From Streptomyces sp. NBC_01244 (GTDB lineage: Bacteria; Actinomycetota; Actinomycetes; Streptomycetales; Streptomycetaceae), in assembly GCF_035987325.1 (NCBI RefSeq), contig NZ_CP108488.1:9449469-9513468 (forward strand): 64,000 bases of DNA. The letters are read 5' to 3'. Below, piece after piece: positions 16,520 to 24,873 of this stretch. A program made the translations under genes and the position numbers. Numbering within the stretch: the first letter of the stretch is position 1; every line of letters starts with the position of its first letter. The notes under the pieces were generated by a model, which saw nothing but the letters and a program-made list of their open reading frames with translations, did not search any database and was not told the origin of the DNA.

Positions 16520-17293
16520 GTGACGAGCGGGGCAAGACGTCTGGCGGTATTGGGCGCGGCGGGTATGGCACTGGCGCTGACTGCGTGCGAGGGCGGGGCG
16601 AGCAGCTCGGGCAGCACCAAGCAGGGCACCGACGGTGAGCTGTTGGCCCAGTCCATCCAGCTGTTCAGGGACACACCGTCGGTACGGGTCACGGCCAAGG
16701 CCGCGGTCGCCATGGGGAGCGGAGTCGAGATATCCGTCGACCGTGACAAGAACTGCCGCGTCGACGCACAGGGCGGGTTCTTCCACGTCGCCGTCGAACG
16801 CGGCGGCCGCACCTGGATGAGCTGGAGCGACGACTACCTCCAGAGGGCGGCAACCAGCCCGGACGGTGAGCGGCTGGACAAGGAACTGCGCGGCAAATGG
16901 CTGGAGCTCGGCCAGGATGGCCGGATCCGCAAGAGCATGGTAGACCTGTGCGCCCTGACCGCCCTGCGCAGTGCCACGGACCAACTGGCAGAACCCCGCC
17001 AGAGCGCCACCCGTGAGCCCGAGACCACCGAGGACGGCGAGCGCCTCGTCCCCTTGCGCCGGGGTGAGGACGGCAATTCGGTGACCGCGTACGTCGACGC
17101 CGGCGAGAAGCCCTACCCGCGCAAGCTCGTCGTGGACGTAGCGACGTTCGCCCCCACGCCGGTCGAGTTCTGGCTCGGCGCCTACGGCGAGGCGGTCACC
17201 GTGGAACCGCCGGCCGCCTTGCAGACCGTCCGTTCGGCAGCCATCGAGGCACTGGCGGAGAAGAACCTCGCGGCCGGCCTGCCCGGTAGCTAG
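16520..17293 (+). CDS. Secreted lipoprotein, LppX/LprG-like size
   Basis: The protein has 257 residues from a GTG at 16520 (or 16517) behind GAAGGGCGG. The signal peptide VTSGARRLAVLGAAGMALAL ends in the lipobox LTAC, so Cys is lipidated and the protein is anchored outside the membrane. After a Ser-rich linker the body (QSIQLFRDTPSVRVTAKAAV, then DRDKNCRVDAQGGFFHVAV) resembles the half-barrel lipoproteins of actinobacteria that carry hydrophobic ligands. Upstream ATG 16493 would add a poor leader. A second lipoprotein gene starts 15 bp after its stop, so the two formed an operon before the second was damaged. Confidence 0.8.
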   Translation: MTSGARRLAVLGAAGMALALTACEGGASSSGSTKQGTDGELLAQSIQLFRDTPSVRVTAKAAVAMGSGVEISVDRDKNCRVDAQGGFFHVAVERGGRTWMSWSDDYLQRAATSPDGERLDKELRGKWLELGQDGRIRKSMVDLCALTALRSATDQLAEPRQSATREPETTEDGERLVPLRRGEDGNSVTAYVDAGEKPYPRKLVVDVATFAPTPVEFWLGAYGEAVTVEPPAALQTVRSAAIEALAEKNLAAGLPGS

Positions 17294-17307
17294 TGGAAGG
17301 TGGCTCG

Positions 17308-17470
17308 ATGCGCATACGCACGGTGATCCGTCCCGCGGTGGCCGTCGCCATGGCGGGAGTCCTGCTGGCCGGGTGCGGCGCCTCCCGGCAGGAGGTGCTG
17401 GACATGTTCGGGCTGCAGCTGCCGGCCTGCGAGACCGAGAACCTGCGCTACTCGGTGGCGGAACTGGATG
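17308..17470 (+). pseudogene. Truncated lipoprotein gene
   Basis: It starts MRIRTVIRPAVAVAMAGVLL with lipobox LAGC and continues MFGLQLPACETENLRYSV. Near 17470 it runs into sequence that makes sense only on the other strand. The frame stays open by chance to 17562. The Shine-Dalgarno (GGAAGG) and the lipobox show that it was a real gene, second in the operon with the lipoprotein at 16520. Confidence 0.7.
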
Positions 17471-17700
17471 ATGTCCCAGGTGACGGGGGCGACGGGCTGC
17501 TGACAGCGGGGACAGCGGTCGAGAGTGGTGCCGTTGTATGCGAAGTACGGGCTGAGCTGTAGGGGCTCGGCGGGCCGGTCCTGGTCAACCGCCACTTGGC
17601 GGTGCTTCTTGCGCCAGGCTTGGGCGGTGCGCTCGCGTTGCTGCCGCAACTCCTGCCAGCGATGCGGGAACGGTGCGCCGAGCAGGTGCGCTCGCCAGCT
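17470..17700 (-). pseudogene. Fragment of a zinc-finger hypothetical protein
   Basis: The minus strand reads AHLLGAPFPHRWQELRQQRE, then AWRKKHRQVAVDQDR and YFAYNGTTLDRCPRCQQPVA, ending abruptly at the broken lipoprotein gene. CPRC is one half of a zinc ribbon. It looks like an internal piece of a foreign gene whose insertion or rearrangement truncated the lipoprotein. Neither a start nor an end is present. Confidence 0.5.
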
Positions 17701-17847
17701 CTGCGGCTGAGCGGAGTCGTTGTTGCGGGTCGCGTATCGTCCTGATCTGTGCCGACGGCTGAGTTACGGGGCCTGCCGTTCGGAAGCCGGAAGGCCCCGT
17801 GGCGGCATCGGTTCGGCACCCGTGTCCGCCTGTACAAAGGATTCCGC

Positions 17848-18396
17848 ATGTCCCGCATACGCCTGCTCGCCGTCCCCGTCCTGACCGCCGCGCTGGGCAC
17901 GCTCATGATTCAGCCCGTCGCGGCCGCCCCGGCCGCGGCCATTACCAAGGCGGAGTACGCCAAGGTCAAGCTCGGCGGCAGTATCACCGCCCTGCACACC
18001 GCCGCGGGCAAGGGCGCCTGCAAGCTGGTCTTTACCCACCGCGAGGACGGGCACGTCTCCAAGTCCTACGACTGCAAGGGCGACAAGCCCGACAGCATGG
18101 GCTCCTTCAACTTCACCGACGGCAGGCTCGGGATGAAGTCGTACCGGGGCCTGGATGGCCTCACGTCCAACGGCAAGATGACCAAAGCCAAGTTCGACAA
18201 GACCAAGAAGCGCCAGACCCTCGCCCAGCTGACCGCTGTCACGGGCAAGGGCGTGTGCGTTCTCGTCAGCGGGTTCGAGATCAAGAGCTACAAGGAAGAC
18301 ACCTACATCTGCACTCAGAGCAGCAGCTCCGGCCAGGCGAAGTTCAGGATGAAGAACGGCGAGCTCTCCACGCGGAGCCAGTACCGCCTCATGTGA
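17848..18396 (+). CDS. Secreted BLIP-like protein with two tandem repeats
   Basis: The protein has 182 residues. A signal peptide (MSRIRLLAVPVLTAALGTLM through VAAAPAAA) is followed by two related units of about 70 residues. Unit 1 runs ITKAEYAKVKLGGS...CKLVFTHRE...YDCKG...FTDGRLG. Unit 2 runs MTKAKFDKTKKRQT...CVLVSGF...YICTQ...MKNGELS. Each has the helix-turn-helix entry, a Cys pair and closing strands typical of the BLIP (beta-lactamase inhibitor protein) / SmpA-OmlA fold. It may bind a beta-lactamase, a penicillin-binding protein or a protease. Inhibitor activity is not certain because the binding-loop residues cannot be checked here. Confidence 0.72.
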   Translation: MSRIRLLAVPVLTAALGTLMIQPVAAAPAAAITKAEYAKVKLGGSITALHTAAGKGACKLVFTHREDGHVSKSYDCKGDKPDSMGSFNFTDGRLGMKSYRGLDGLTSNGKMTKAKFDKTKKRQTLAQLTAVTGKGVCVLVSGFEIKSYKEDTYICTQSSSSGQAKFRMKNGELSTRSQYRLM

Positions 18397-18780
18397 CCGA
18401 ACCGCGTCCCAGGGCGCGCCTGTGCCCGGGGACGCGCACCGCGGGTGGGGTCGGTTGCTATTGGCCAGAGGTCGCGAACATGCCTGAACAGCTCCTCGGC
18501 CAGATGCTGGCCAAGGTCGGAGCTGGACTCACCCGGCCACGCGCCAGTCAGTGACGCCTCGCGGGTGCTGCTACTTCGCATGAACATTCACGGGCATCAA
18601 GATCCGCAACTGCTGCCCAAACCGGCGGACAAACGCTGCCCCTAGAAGTGAACCAAGCCACTGGAAGAACTCACAACCCGCCTGAACACCCCCTACGGCC
18701 ACGAGGTACTCGGCAGTCCCACCCCGACAGCACGGACGACCGCTACCCGTCTGAGCAGCAGCGGCCTGACCACATAGACA
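18397..18780. other. Non-coding stretch with possible relic
   Basis: No intact gene is present. The plus strand at about 18660-18774 can be read as LEELTTRLNTPYGHEVLGS before a stop at TAG, possibly the tail of a lost gene. The remainder shows nothing. Confidence 0.4.
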
Positions 18781-18818
18781 CCGCCGGGGCCAACGCATTT
18801 CAGCGTTGGCCCCGGCGG
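18781..18818. terminator. Strong bidirectional hairpin terminator
   Basis: Perfect 16-bp arms (CCGCCGGGGCCAACGC and its complement) surround the 6-base loop ATTTCA. It lies just beyond the end of the minus-strand Nudix gene and downstream of the plus-strand BLIP-like gene. Confidence 0.85.
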
Positions 18819-18832
18819 CATGTAGGCGTGTC

Positions 18833-19270
18833 CTAGACCACGACCCCAGCCCCGAGTCCGCCGGCGCCGATGGCGCCCCGCAGGACGTGGACGATCTCCT
18901 CGGGCTTGAGGTCGATGCTGTCGAGCCCCTCCACGGTCAGCGGGATCTCTTCCAGTGTGTATTCGCCGCGTCCCTCGGCGCTGAACTCGGGTCCGGTGCG
19001 GTCTTCGAAGGACCATGTCGCGATGCGGGCGAGGTAGAAGAGGTGACGCTCCTTGTCGGACTCCATGGTGTGGAGGAGGCGGATGATGTCGGCCTTCCCT
19101 GCGATCTCCTCGTGGATCTCGCGGTGGAGGGCGGCCTCCCGGGACTCGTCGCTGGCCTCGACCCCGCCGCCGGGCAGCACCCAGTACTCGGGGACGTCCG
19201 GCTTGGTGCGGCGGATGACCAGCATCGTGTCGTCCGCGGTGACGAGGACGGCTCGGACTCGTTCGATCAT
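18833..19270 (-). CDS. Nudix hydrolase
   Basis: The 145-residue protein has a clear Nudix box: PGGGVEASDESREAALHREI followed by HEEIAG, near residues 33-57. This supplies the Mg2+-binding REx2E-type glutamates. The family hydrolyses nucleoside diphosphates linked to another group X. The ATG at 19270 has AAGGAG nine bases ahead. It lies 30 bp after the SDR gene on the same strand, so the two are probably one transcript ended by the hairpin at 18781. The substrate is not predictable; the length suggests an MTH1/ADP-ribose-type enzyme rather than a large fusion. Confidence 0.93.
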   Translation of the reverse strand: MIERVRAVLVTADDTMLVIRRTKPDVPEYWVLPGGGVEASDESREAALHREIHEEIAGKADIIRLLHTMESDKERHLFYLARIATWSFEDRTGPEFSAEGRGEYTLEEIPLTVEGLDSIDLKPEEIVHVLRGAIGAGGLGAGVVV

Positions 19271-19299
19271 TTCGCTTTGTCTCCTTGCTTGTTGACGTC

Positions 19300-20037
19300 T
19301 TAGTGCAGCAGCCTGCCGCCGTCGACGTGGACGGATTGCCCAGTGATGAACGACGCGGAGGGGCCGACGAGGAATGCGACCAGGGCCGCGACGTCTTCGG
19401 GGCGTCCGCGTCGCGGGACGCACTGGCGGTTGATCTGGTCCTCCGGACGGGCCCGGTGCTGGGCGGGTATGACGGTCTCGGCGTCGACCTGGATGGCGGC
19501 GGGCAGGACCGTGTTCACGCAGATGCCGTGCGGGCCGAGTTCGCGAGCAAGGGAACGGGACAGGCCCAGGAGGCCTGCCTTGGCCGTGCTGTAGGCGACG
19601 AGGTTGGTGCGGCGGGCGCGGGCGTTGACGCTGCCGATGTTCACGATCCGGCCCCAGCGGCGTTCGATCATGCCGGGGGTCAGGGCGTAGCAGGTGCGGT
19701 AGTGGGCGGTGAGGTTCACGTCGAGGGAGTAGTTCCAGGCGGCTTCGTCGGTGTCCTGCCAGGGGACGCGGGGGTAGGAGCCGGCGTTGTTGACGAGGAT
19801 GTCGACGGGGCCGATCTCGGCGCGGACGAGGTCGGCCCTGGTTTGCACGGCGGTGGGGTCGGTCAGGTCGGCGTTCACTGCGATGCCGGGGCTGCCGTCG
19901 CGCTCGAGGGCGGCGAGGAGGGCGCGGGCGTCGGGGTCCTGGCCGAGGTGGTTGACGGCGACGGTGGCTCCGGCGGCCGCGAGGGCCCGTCCGATCTCGG
20001 CGCCGATGCCGGTGGACCTGCCGGTGACTCCCGCCAC
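19300..20037 (-). CDS. Short-chain dehydrogenase/reductase
   Basis: The 245-residue protein has SDR motifs in order: TGRSTGIG (cofactor loop), NADLTDP, ILVNNAG, the catalytic Ser in VNIGSVNA and YSTAK (Tyr and Lys), and a C-terminal GQSVHVDGG. It is a classical SDR of the FabG-like type using NAD(P)H. The GTG start at 20037 leaves only three residues before the cofactor loop, shorter than usual. Either the first strand is slightly trimmed or the true start is obscured by the rearranged DNA upstream. It is followed by the Nudix gene in the same direction. Confidence 0.88.
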   Translation of the reverse strand: MAGVTGRSTGIGAEIGRALAAAGATVAVNHLGQDPDARALLAALERDGSPGIAVNADLTDPTAVQTRADLVRAEIGPVDILVNNAGSYPRVPWQDTDEAAWNYSLDVNLTAHYRTCYALTPGMIERRWGRIVNIGSVNARARRTNLVAYSTAKAGLLGLSRSLARELGPHGICVNTVLPAAIQVDAETVIPAQHRARPEDQINRQCVPRRGRPEDVAALVAFLVGPSASFITGQSVHVDGGRLLH

Positions 20038-20372
20038 ACCCGGCCGTCCGCCGCCTGTCCTCCGTTCTGGACGCGGGCCCCACTGGGCCGTCGGTCAGTG
20101 TTTGCGTGCGCCCTGGTCGGGTCACGTCGGCGCGTCGACGGTGGTCGTCGGGGCGAGCACGACCAAGCCGACAACGACGTCGCCGCACCAGAGTGCCATT
20201 GCTGACCGGCGCGCAGGCCCGCGCGGTCCCGGTTGGGCTCCGCGAGGCGATGGGCGACGTCCGGCGCACGGTCGGGGTGCTCGCCCACCGGGTCGGTGGC
20301 GCGCACGCCGCCCCGTCTGGCTCGCTCTCTCGCACCCTTCGTGGCAAACGTACGGGGCGGGTGAGTTCGGGA

Positions 20373-20915
20373 TCAGCCGCGCGCAGGCCACCGGTTCCTC
20401 GAAGTCGCCCGCGGTCTGGGCGCAATCCAGGCCGCGGTCACCGCCGGCACCTTGGTTCCCGCACGCGAGACAACCGCCCCGGGCGCTGCCGGCGGCGCGC
20501 TGGACTGCGGGCTCTCCCAGCGGGACCTGATCTGCGTCGTCGCCCGAAGCGGTGACATCACGGGACTGATCACCGGCCGCCGCGCCGCGCTCACCCGCGA
20601 TGGCGCCCAGGTCCTCGACGGTGCGCTGCGTGGTCCACCGGGCCGTCCGCGAAACTCCACTGGAACCGCCGGATCCTTCGCCGGCGGACCCGGGATCCGC
20701 CGAGCTGCGCCGGGTTGTCGACGATCTGACGGCCAACGCACTCATGACGGGTGAGCTGTTCCTCGAAGTCGCCCCGGCCTACCTCTCCGACACCGCCGCC
20801 GCCGACGTCCTGGGGCCGCTTGCGACGTGATCGGCGAGGGCCTCGGCATGGGCCTCGCCGTTCACCGCTATGCCTTCACGGGAGACTGCCGCGCTCTGCA
20901 CGGCACCGTCCTGTA
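20373..20915 (+). pseudogene. Degenerate coding relic with frameshift
   Basis: The 20038-21459 interval has no intact gene. On the plus strand SQRDLICVVARSGDITGLIT, DDLTANALMTGELFLEVAP and, in a different frame, IGEGLGMGLAVHRYAFTGD before a stop make protein-like sense. The last two adjoin at 20820-20832, where removing or adding one base would fuse them. I do not recognise the protein. Confidence 0.45.
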
Positions 20916-20921
20916 GCCGGA

Positions 20922-21003
20922 AATATGGGGGGAAGGGTGGGGGGAAGTATCGGGGGAGGGGTGGGGGGAAGGGGCCGGGGAGGTATGGGGGGAAGGTGTA
21001 CGG
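20922..21003 (+). repeat. G-run tandem repeat
   Basis: Irregular units of the form ATGGGGGGAAGGGTGGGGGGAA repeat with four or more runs of five to six G on one strand. Each 10-20 bases contains a G tract, so G-quadruplex formation is likely in single-stranded DNA or RNA. The next 300 bases (to about 21330) remain strongly G- and T-biased, with no gene I would defend. Confidence 0.7.
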
Positions 21004-21459
21004 GCGGCGGGTGTGCATTTTGCCTGCTGAGGGCCTGTTTTCCGGCTGGTGAGTGTCCGGACTCTCTTGTGTGGGTGTGTGGGTGTGAGGGTTGGTTCGG
21101 GAGTGGGTGGCTGGGTCTGCGGGGGTGCAGGCCTGGGCGGCGAGCTGGCTGTATGTGGCTTTCGGCGTATGTGTGGGTGGGGGGTTAATCGTCTGGGCGG
21201 TCGGGGTTTTGGGGTGGGCGGGCTCTTGGGCGGTGACACGGCTCGCTGGTGGGGCTGGCGGTTGCTTGAACGAGGTCTGGGGTCGGGCTTTGATGGGCGG
21301 GCACTGTGGGGATGTGCGCTGAGCTGGTGACTCGTCTCGTCAGAGGTCGACGCGAGTGCCCGCCGGGTTCCCCGCGGACGCCATCGCACCGCGGCAGGGG
21401 TGCCACCGGGAACGGTTAGGGTGCGTCGGGAACGTGATCGCGCACCCGTGGGGGATGGA

Positions 21460-22116
21460 ATGACAGTGCACCGGCCCGGACTGCCGCAGGACCTGCCCGC
21501 GCCGGGGGTCCTGTGGGCCCGGTGGAGCGCGGTCGCCGTGCTGGAGGCGACGACCGAGGCGGAGCAGAAGCCGCCGGTCCACCGCACGGGCTGCTGGATC
21601 GACGACCGTGGGCTGCACCTCGACGACTGCGGCTGCACCTGGTGGACGCTGAAGCCGCTGGGCGGGGACCGGTTCGTGCTCTTCGGTGAGGACGAGTCCA
21701 GCGGGGTCAAGTGGCACGAGCCGCCGGTCGACATGCTGGCCGGGTCTCCGCACTGGCTCCCCCACGACGAGCTCCGTGAGCTGATCGCGGGGAACGAGCT
21801 GGGGTGCGTGTACTGGTCCGAGAACGGGTCCTGGGCACGGGCTCCGTACCCGGCGGACCTCGATGACGACGGTCTCGACTGCGGGTTGAGCCGTTTCGTC
21901 AACGAGGACGAGCTGCTACGGGAACTCGACGGCGGGGCGGTCCTCGGGGAGGGCCTCGCGGAGCTGGTGCGCCGCGCCGAGCGGTACGAGCTGACGCCGG
22001 AGCTGCTGGAGACCCTCGTCCGCGATACGGGCGGCGAGCCCGCTGACCTGCCGGCCATGCTGCGCGCCCTGCGGCGCTCGGGCCTGTCTCACGGGAGCCC
22101 GCAGCCGGCCGCGTGA
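21460..22116 (+). CDS. Hypothetical protein, 218 residues
   Basis: It starts MTVHRPGLPQDLPAPGVLWA. The first half is a compact beta-rich domain with many Trp (CGCTWWTLKPLGGDRFVLFG, MLAGSPHWLPHDELR, VYWSENGSWARAPYP). The second half is helical and acidic (VNEDELLRELDGGAVLGEGL), ending in a basic helix ALRRSGLSHG. It has no signal peptide or membrane segment. Codon bias is typical for the genome. It resembles other solitary Streptomyces proteins that read out binding of small ligands, but I cannot assign a family. Relic DNA lies on both sides. Confidence 0.75.
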   Translation: MTVHRPGLPQDLPAPGVLWARWSAVAVLEATTEAEQKPPVHRTGCWIDDRGLHLDDCGCTWWTLKPLGGDRFVLFGEDESSGVKWHEPPVDMLAGSPHWLPHDELRELIAGNELGCVYWSENGSWARAPYPADLDDDGLDCGLSRFVNEDELLRELDGGAVLGEGLAELVRRAERYELTPELLETLVRDTGGEPADLPAMLRALRRSGLSHGSPQPAA

Positions 22117-22129
22117 CGTCGGGGGCTTC

Positions 22130-22264
22130 CCCCGGCGAAGGGGAGTCGGTGAGCGCTTGCCGATCACGGTCACGGCGGGCGGAGAGCGTGATGAGGTGCT
22201 GCAGAGCGCCCGCCGTCAGAGCACCGACCAGGGTGCCCGGCACGGCGATTATCGCAATTGCCAC
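22130..22264 (-). pseudogene. N-terminal fragment of a membrane-anchored protein
   Basis: A GTG at 22264 follows GAGGGGGATCTT and encodes VAIAIIAVPGTLVGALTAGA then LQHLITLSARRDRDRQALTD. That is one membrane helix and a charged coil, as at the start of many small Streptomyces membrane proteins. After that the frame degenerates and collides with the end of the convergent gene at 22116. The remaining body is missing. Confidence 0.5.
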
Positions 22265-22640
22265 AAGATCCCCCTCTGCTGGCGTTCGGGCGTGTTCCAC
22301 GGCTCCGAACGAAGGGTTCGACCATTCCGCCCCAGCAACTCAAGGCCAACTATCGATCAACACTCTGGCCAGGTTGGCATCAACGAAGGACCGTGACCTG
22401 CTGCGTTTCGCGGACAAGGGTGGCCGCCTACCCCTCAACGTCACAACCGGCTCCTCAAGGGGGCTTGCCGGGCCCCCTTGACCGGGGGCCCGCTCGATGG
22501 CGGCCGCGGCTGTGCCCCCTTGACCAGCCCCGCCCACGCGGGCGTGGGCGCCGTGTCTCCCCTTGACACGCCCTGCTGACCTTGATCCTTAACATTGCGA
22601 CTATCCAGACCTTGCGAGGGTCAAATTCAGGGGCGTGATC

Positions 22641-22870
22641 CTAGGGGGCCTCAGATCCGCGAGTGCTTAGCGCCATGTCGCCCACCTCGCCCAGGGCCAG
22701 GTTGAAGTACACCCACCAGCTGCTCGGAACCCTTCGCCCACTTGAGCAGCGCAGCGAGCTGCTCCTCAAGGGTGTCTGGTACCGGCCGTGTGTACAGCAG
22801 CTTCTCCAGCTCCGCCCCGATCAACCTGACCCTCCGCCCGCCGACCCAGTCGTTGCAGCAGGGCTCTCAC
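22641..22870 (-). pseudogene. C-terminal gene fragment with single-base frameshift
   Basis: The minus strand reads NDWVGGRRVRLIGAELEKLL then TLEEQLAALLKWAKGSEQLV. One base later, in the next frame, it reads VYFNLALGEVGDMALSTRGS and a TAG stop at 22641. Both halves are protein-like and meet at about 22709-22718, so one extra G has broken the gene. The start is missing. The protein is unrecognised. The rest of 22265-23003 shows no gene, only three CCCCTTGAC motifs near 22480-22565. Confidence 0.55.
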
Positions 22871-23003
22871 GTGCCGGAGAGCCAGACGCCCGGAATCCTG
22901 ATCTATCCGCTCGGGATGCCGAGATGCGGTAGAGAGGTTGGCCGGTCCATGCCTGCTCGGCCGGGGCGAGGTTCGGCCGTGATCATCGCCCCGGTCTATT
23001 GCG

Positions 23004-23123
23004 TCAGCGGAGTGACAGCCAGGTGCTGGCGTAGATCACGAGGGTGCCGCCGATGGCGGCTGCTGCTCCTCTGACGAGGTGGATGCCGGCCTTCTTGCGA
23101 ATCCGGCGTACAACCTTCGGCAT
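23004..23123 (-). CDS. Possible small membrane protein, 39 residues
   Basis: The ATG at 23123 gives MPKVVRRIRKKAGIHLVRGA followed by the hydrophobic AAAIGGTLVIYASTWLSLR. This is a basic N-terminus and one membrane helix, with CGAGG just upstream. It diverges from the secreted protein gene at 23191. It is too short to be sure; a leader or a relic is possible. Confidence 0.4.
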   Translation of the reverse strand: MPKVVRRIRKKAGIHLVRGAAAAIGGTLVIYASTWLSLR

Positions 23124-23190
23124 GCCTCGCAGGTCAGAGTCCCCGAAGGTTCCAGCAGGCAGCAGTCGAGCAGGTTGTACAGGGGGATGT

Positions 23191-24873
23191 GTGAAGGGGT
23201 TCAGAACGGCGATGACCGTCATCGGTGCGGCGGTCGCACTCGGGATCGTGGGGACCGCCGTGGCTCCGGAAGCTGCCATCGCCGCGCCGGCCGCGCGGGC
23301 GGCTGTCGTCGCGGGCGCGGTGCCGGATGCCTGGGTGGAGGTGTCCAACGGCACCCATTTCCGGGTGATGGTGGGCGACCACAACGTCGCGCCGACGCGG
23401 GTGGACGTGCGGCCCGTGGGCAGTGACGTGGTCGTCGCCACGCTGGACAAGTTCTGGTACGAATCCGACACGGTCGGCTCCGAGGAGCCGGACATCGGCT
23501 GGTACGAGGCCCACGACGAGCTTCGGCTCGACGGGATGGGCGACTACGAGCTGGACGTGTACGTGCCCTCGGACGGCGGCGGCGTTGCCGGCCGCAAGGG
23601 TGCGGGCCGGTTCACCTACGCCCTCGATCCGAAGCTCGACGTGGCTTCCGATCAGAAGCAGTTCTCCCTCGACGACCTCGACGCGACCGCCACCGGATCG
23701 GTGACCGCCGTGCACCCGCGGACCGGAGAACGCGGTCCGCTGGCCGGCGCCCTCGTCAGCGTCCAGCTCGGGTGGGGCCGATCGGACGTGGTCTCCGACA
23801 GCGAAGGCAAGTTCACGACGCTGGTCGCCGCGCAGGGCAAGGAGTCCTCGCTGAGCCTCAGCGCACGCCTGGAAGAGGGCGTCCAGACTCCCTCGGCCGC
23901 ACAGCCCGTGCGGATCCGGCCCCAGCAAGCGGCGTTGACACTGAGCGGGCCGTCGAAGGGACTGATCGTGCGGTACGGGGCCGAGGCCTCCTTCCGAGGC
24001 GCCATCACCCGCGTGACGGACGACGGCCGGACCGTGGCGGCGGCAGGCCGAACCGCGATCGCCGAACCCCTGAAGCCCGGAGGGCTGTCGGCGAGTTCGG
24101 TATCCGGAGCCGACGGTACGTTCGCCGTCGGCCCCAGGGTCACCGCCGCCGGGTCCTGGAAGGTGTCCGGTCAGGACCCGTGGCTGATTAAGACTCCCGC
24201 GCACACCGCGACCGTCGTCAAGGTCACCCACACCACCGATGTCGTCGAGGAGAAGGTCCTCTCCACCGACCGGTACCGGAAGATGACCATCTCGGGGAAG
24301 ATCGTCGTTGACGGCGTGACCACACAGAAGGCGCCCGTCGAGATCCAGGCCAAGGCCGGGGACGGCCGGTGGGTCACTCAGAAAACTCTGACCGTTGACT
24401 ACAACAAGACCTTCACCACCACCGTGGAGGTCTTTGCGGAGTTTCCCTCGAGCCCTTGGCGGATCTACAACCCCGGGACGCAGAACATCGGCCCGAGCAC
24501 CGGCGCCGATCTCCAGCCCGGACGCCTGCAAACCCGCTTCGAGCTCGTACGGGTGGGTCCCAAGCCGGTGTGCATGGGGGAGACCATGTTCGTCGCAGGG
24601 ACCCTGAAGGCCTATGGACCCAGCGGCTATTCCCACAACTATCCGGGGCGAAAGGTCCGCTACTACTTCAAGCCCACCGTTGGGACGGTCTGGAAAGAAA
24701 TGGGCAGCTCCATCACCCGGGCCGACGGAACGTTCGGCGCGAAGTTCAAGGCCGTGAGCGACGGGACCTGGCGCGTACGCCACATCGACACCGACGCCCA
24801 GCACTTCGCTTCCACCAGCCACACGGTCTACCTGGACGTCAGGGGAGGGACTGCACCATGCGCAGCAAAGTGA
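23191..24873 (+). CDS. Secreted multi-domain (Ig-like) protein
   Basis: The 560-residue protein starts from a GTG behind AGGGGGAT. The signal peptide (VKGFRTAMTVIGAAVALGIV with AIAAPAARA) marks export. The body is a string of beta-sandwich modules: an N-terminal domain (WVEVSNGTHFRVMVGDHNVA), a carboxypeptidase-regulatory or big-like domain (GALVSVQLGWGRSDVVSDSE), further sandwich repeats with DGTFAVGPR and DGTFGAKFK motifs, and an end with two Cys. It has no enzyme motif. Its stop overlaps the start of the penicillin-binding protein gene by 16 bp, so the two are co-translated. I infer a cell-surface adhesive or wall-associated function. Confidence 0.85.
   Translation: MKGFRTAMTVIGAAVALGIVGTAVAPEAAIAAPAARAAVVAGAVPDAWVEVSNGTHFRVMVGDHNVAPTRVDVRPVGSDVVVATLDKFWYESDTVGSEEPDIGWYEAHDELRLDGMGDYELDVYVPSDGGGVAGRKGAGRFTYALDPKLDVASDQKQFSLDDLDATATGSVTAVHPRTGERGPLAGALVSVQLGWGRSDVVSDSEGKFTTLVAAQGKESSLSLSARLEEGVQTPSAAQPVRIRPQQAALTLSGPSKGLIVRYGAEASFRGAITRVTDDGRTVAAAGRTAIAEPLKPGGLSASSVSGADGTFAVGPRVTAAGSWKVSGQDPWLIKTPAHTATVVKVTHTTDVVEEKVLSTDRYRKMTISGKIVVDGVTTQKAPVEIQAKAGDGRWVTQKTLTVDYNKTFTTTVEVFAEFPSSPWRIYNPGTQNIGPSTGADLQPGRLQTRFELVRVGPKPVCMGETMFVAGTLKAYGPSGYSHNYPGRKVRYYFKPTVGTVWKEMGSSITRADGTFGAKFKAVSDGTWRVRHIDTDAQHFASTSHTVYLDVRGGTAPCAAK

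Noticed and set aside
22480..22570. Three CCCCTTGAC motifs that might be promoter -35 boxes or iterons
   Set aside because: Spacing is irregular, no -10 partner sits at the right distance, and there is no replication gene nearby.
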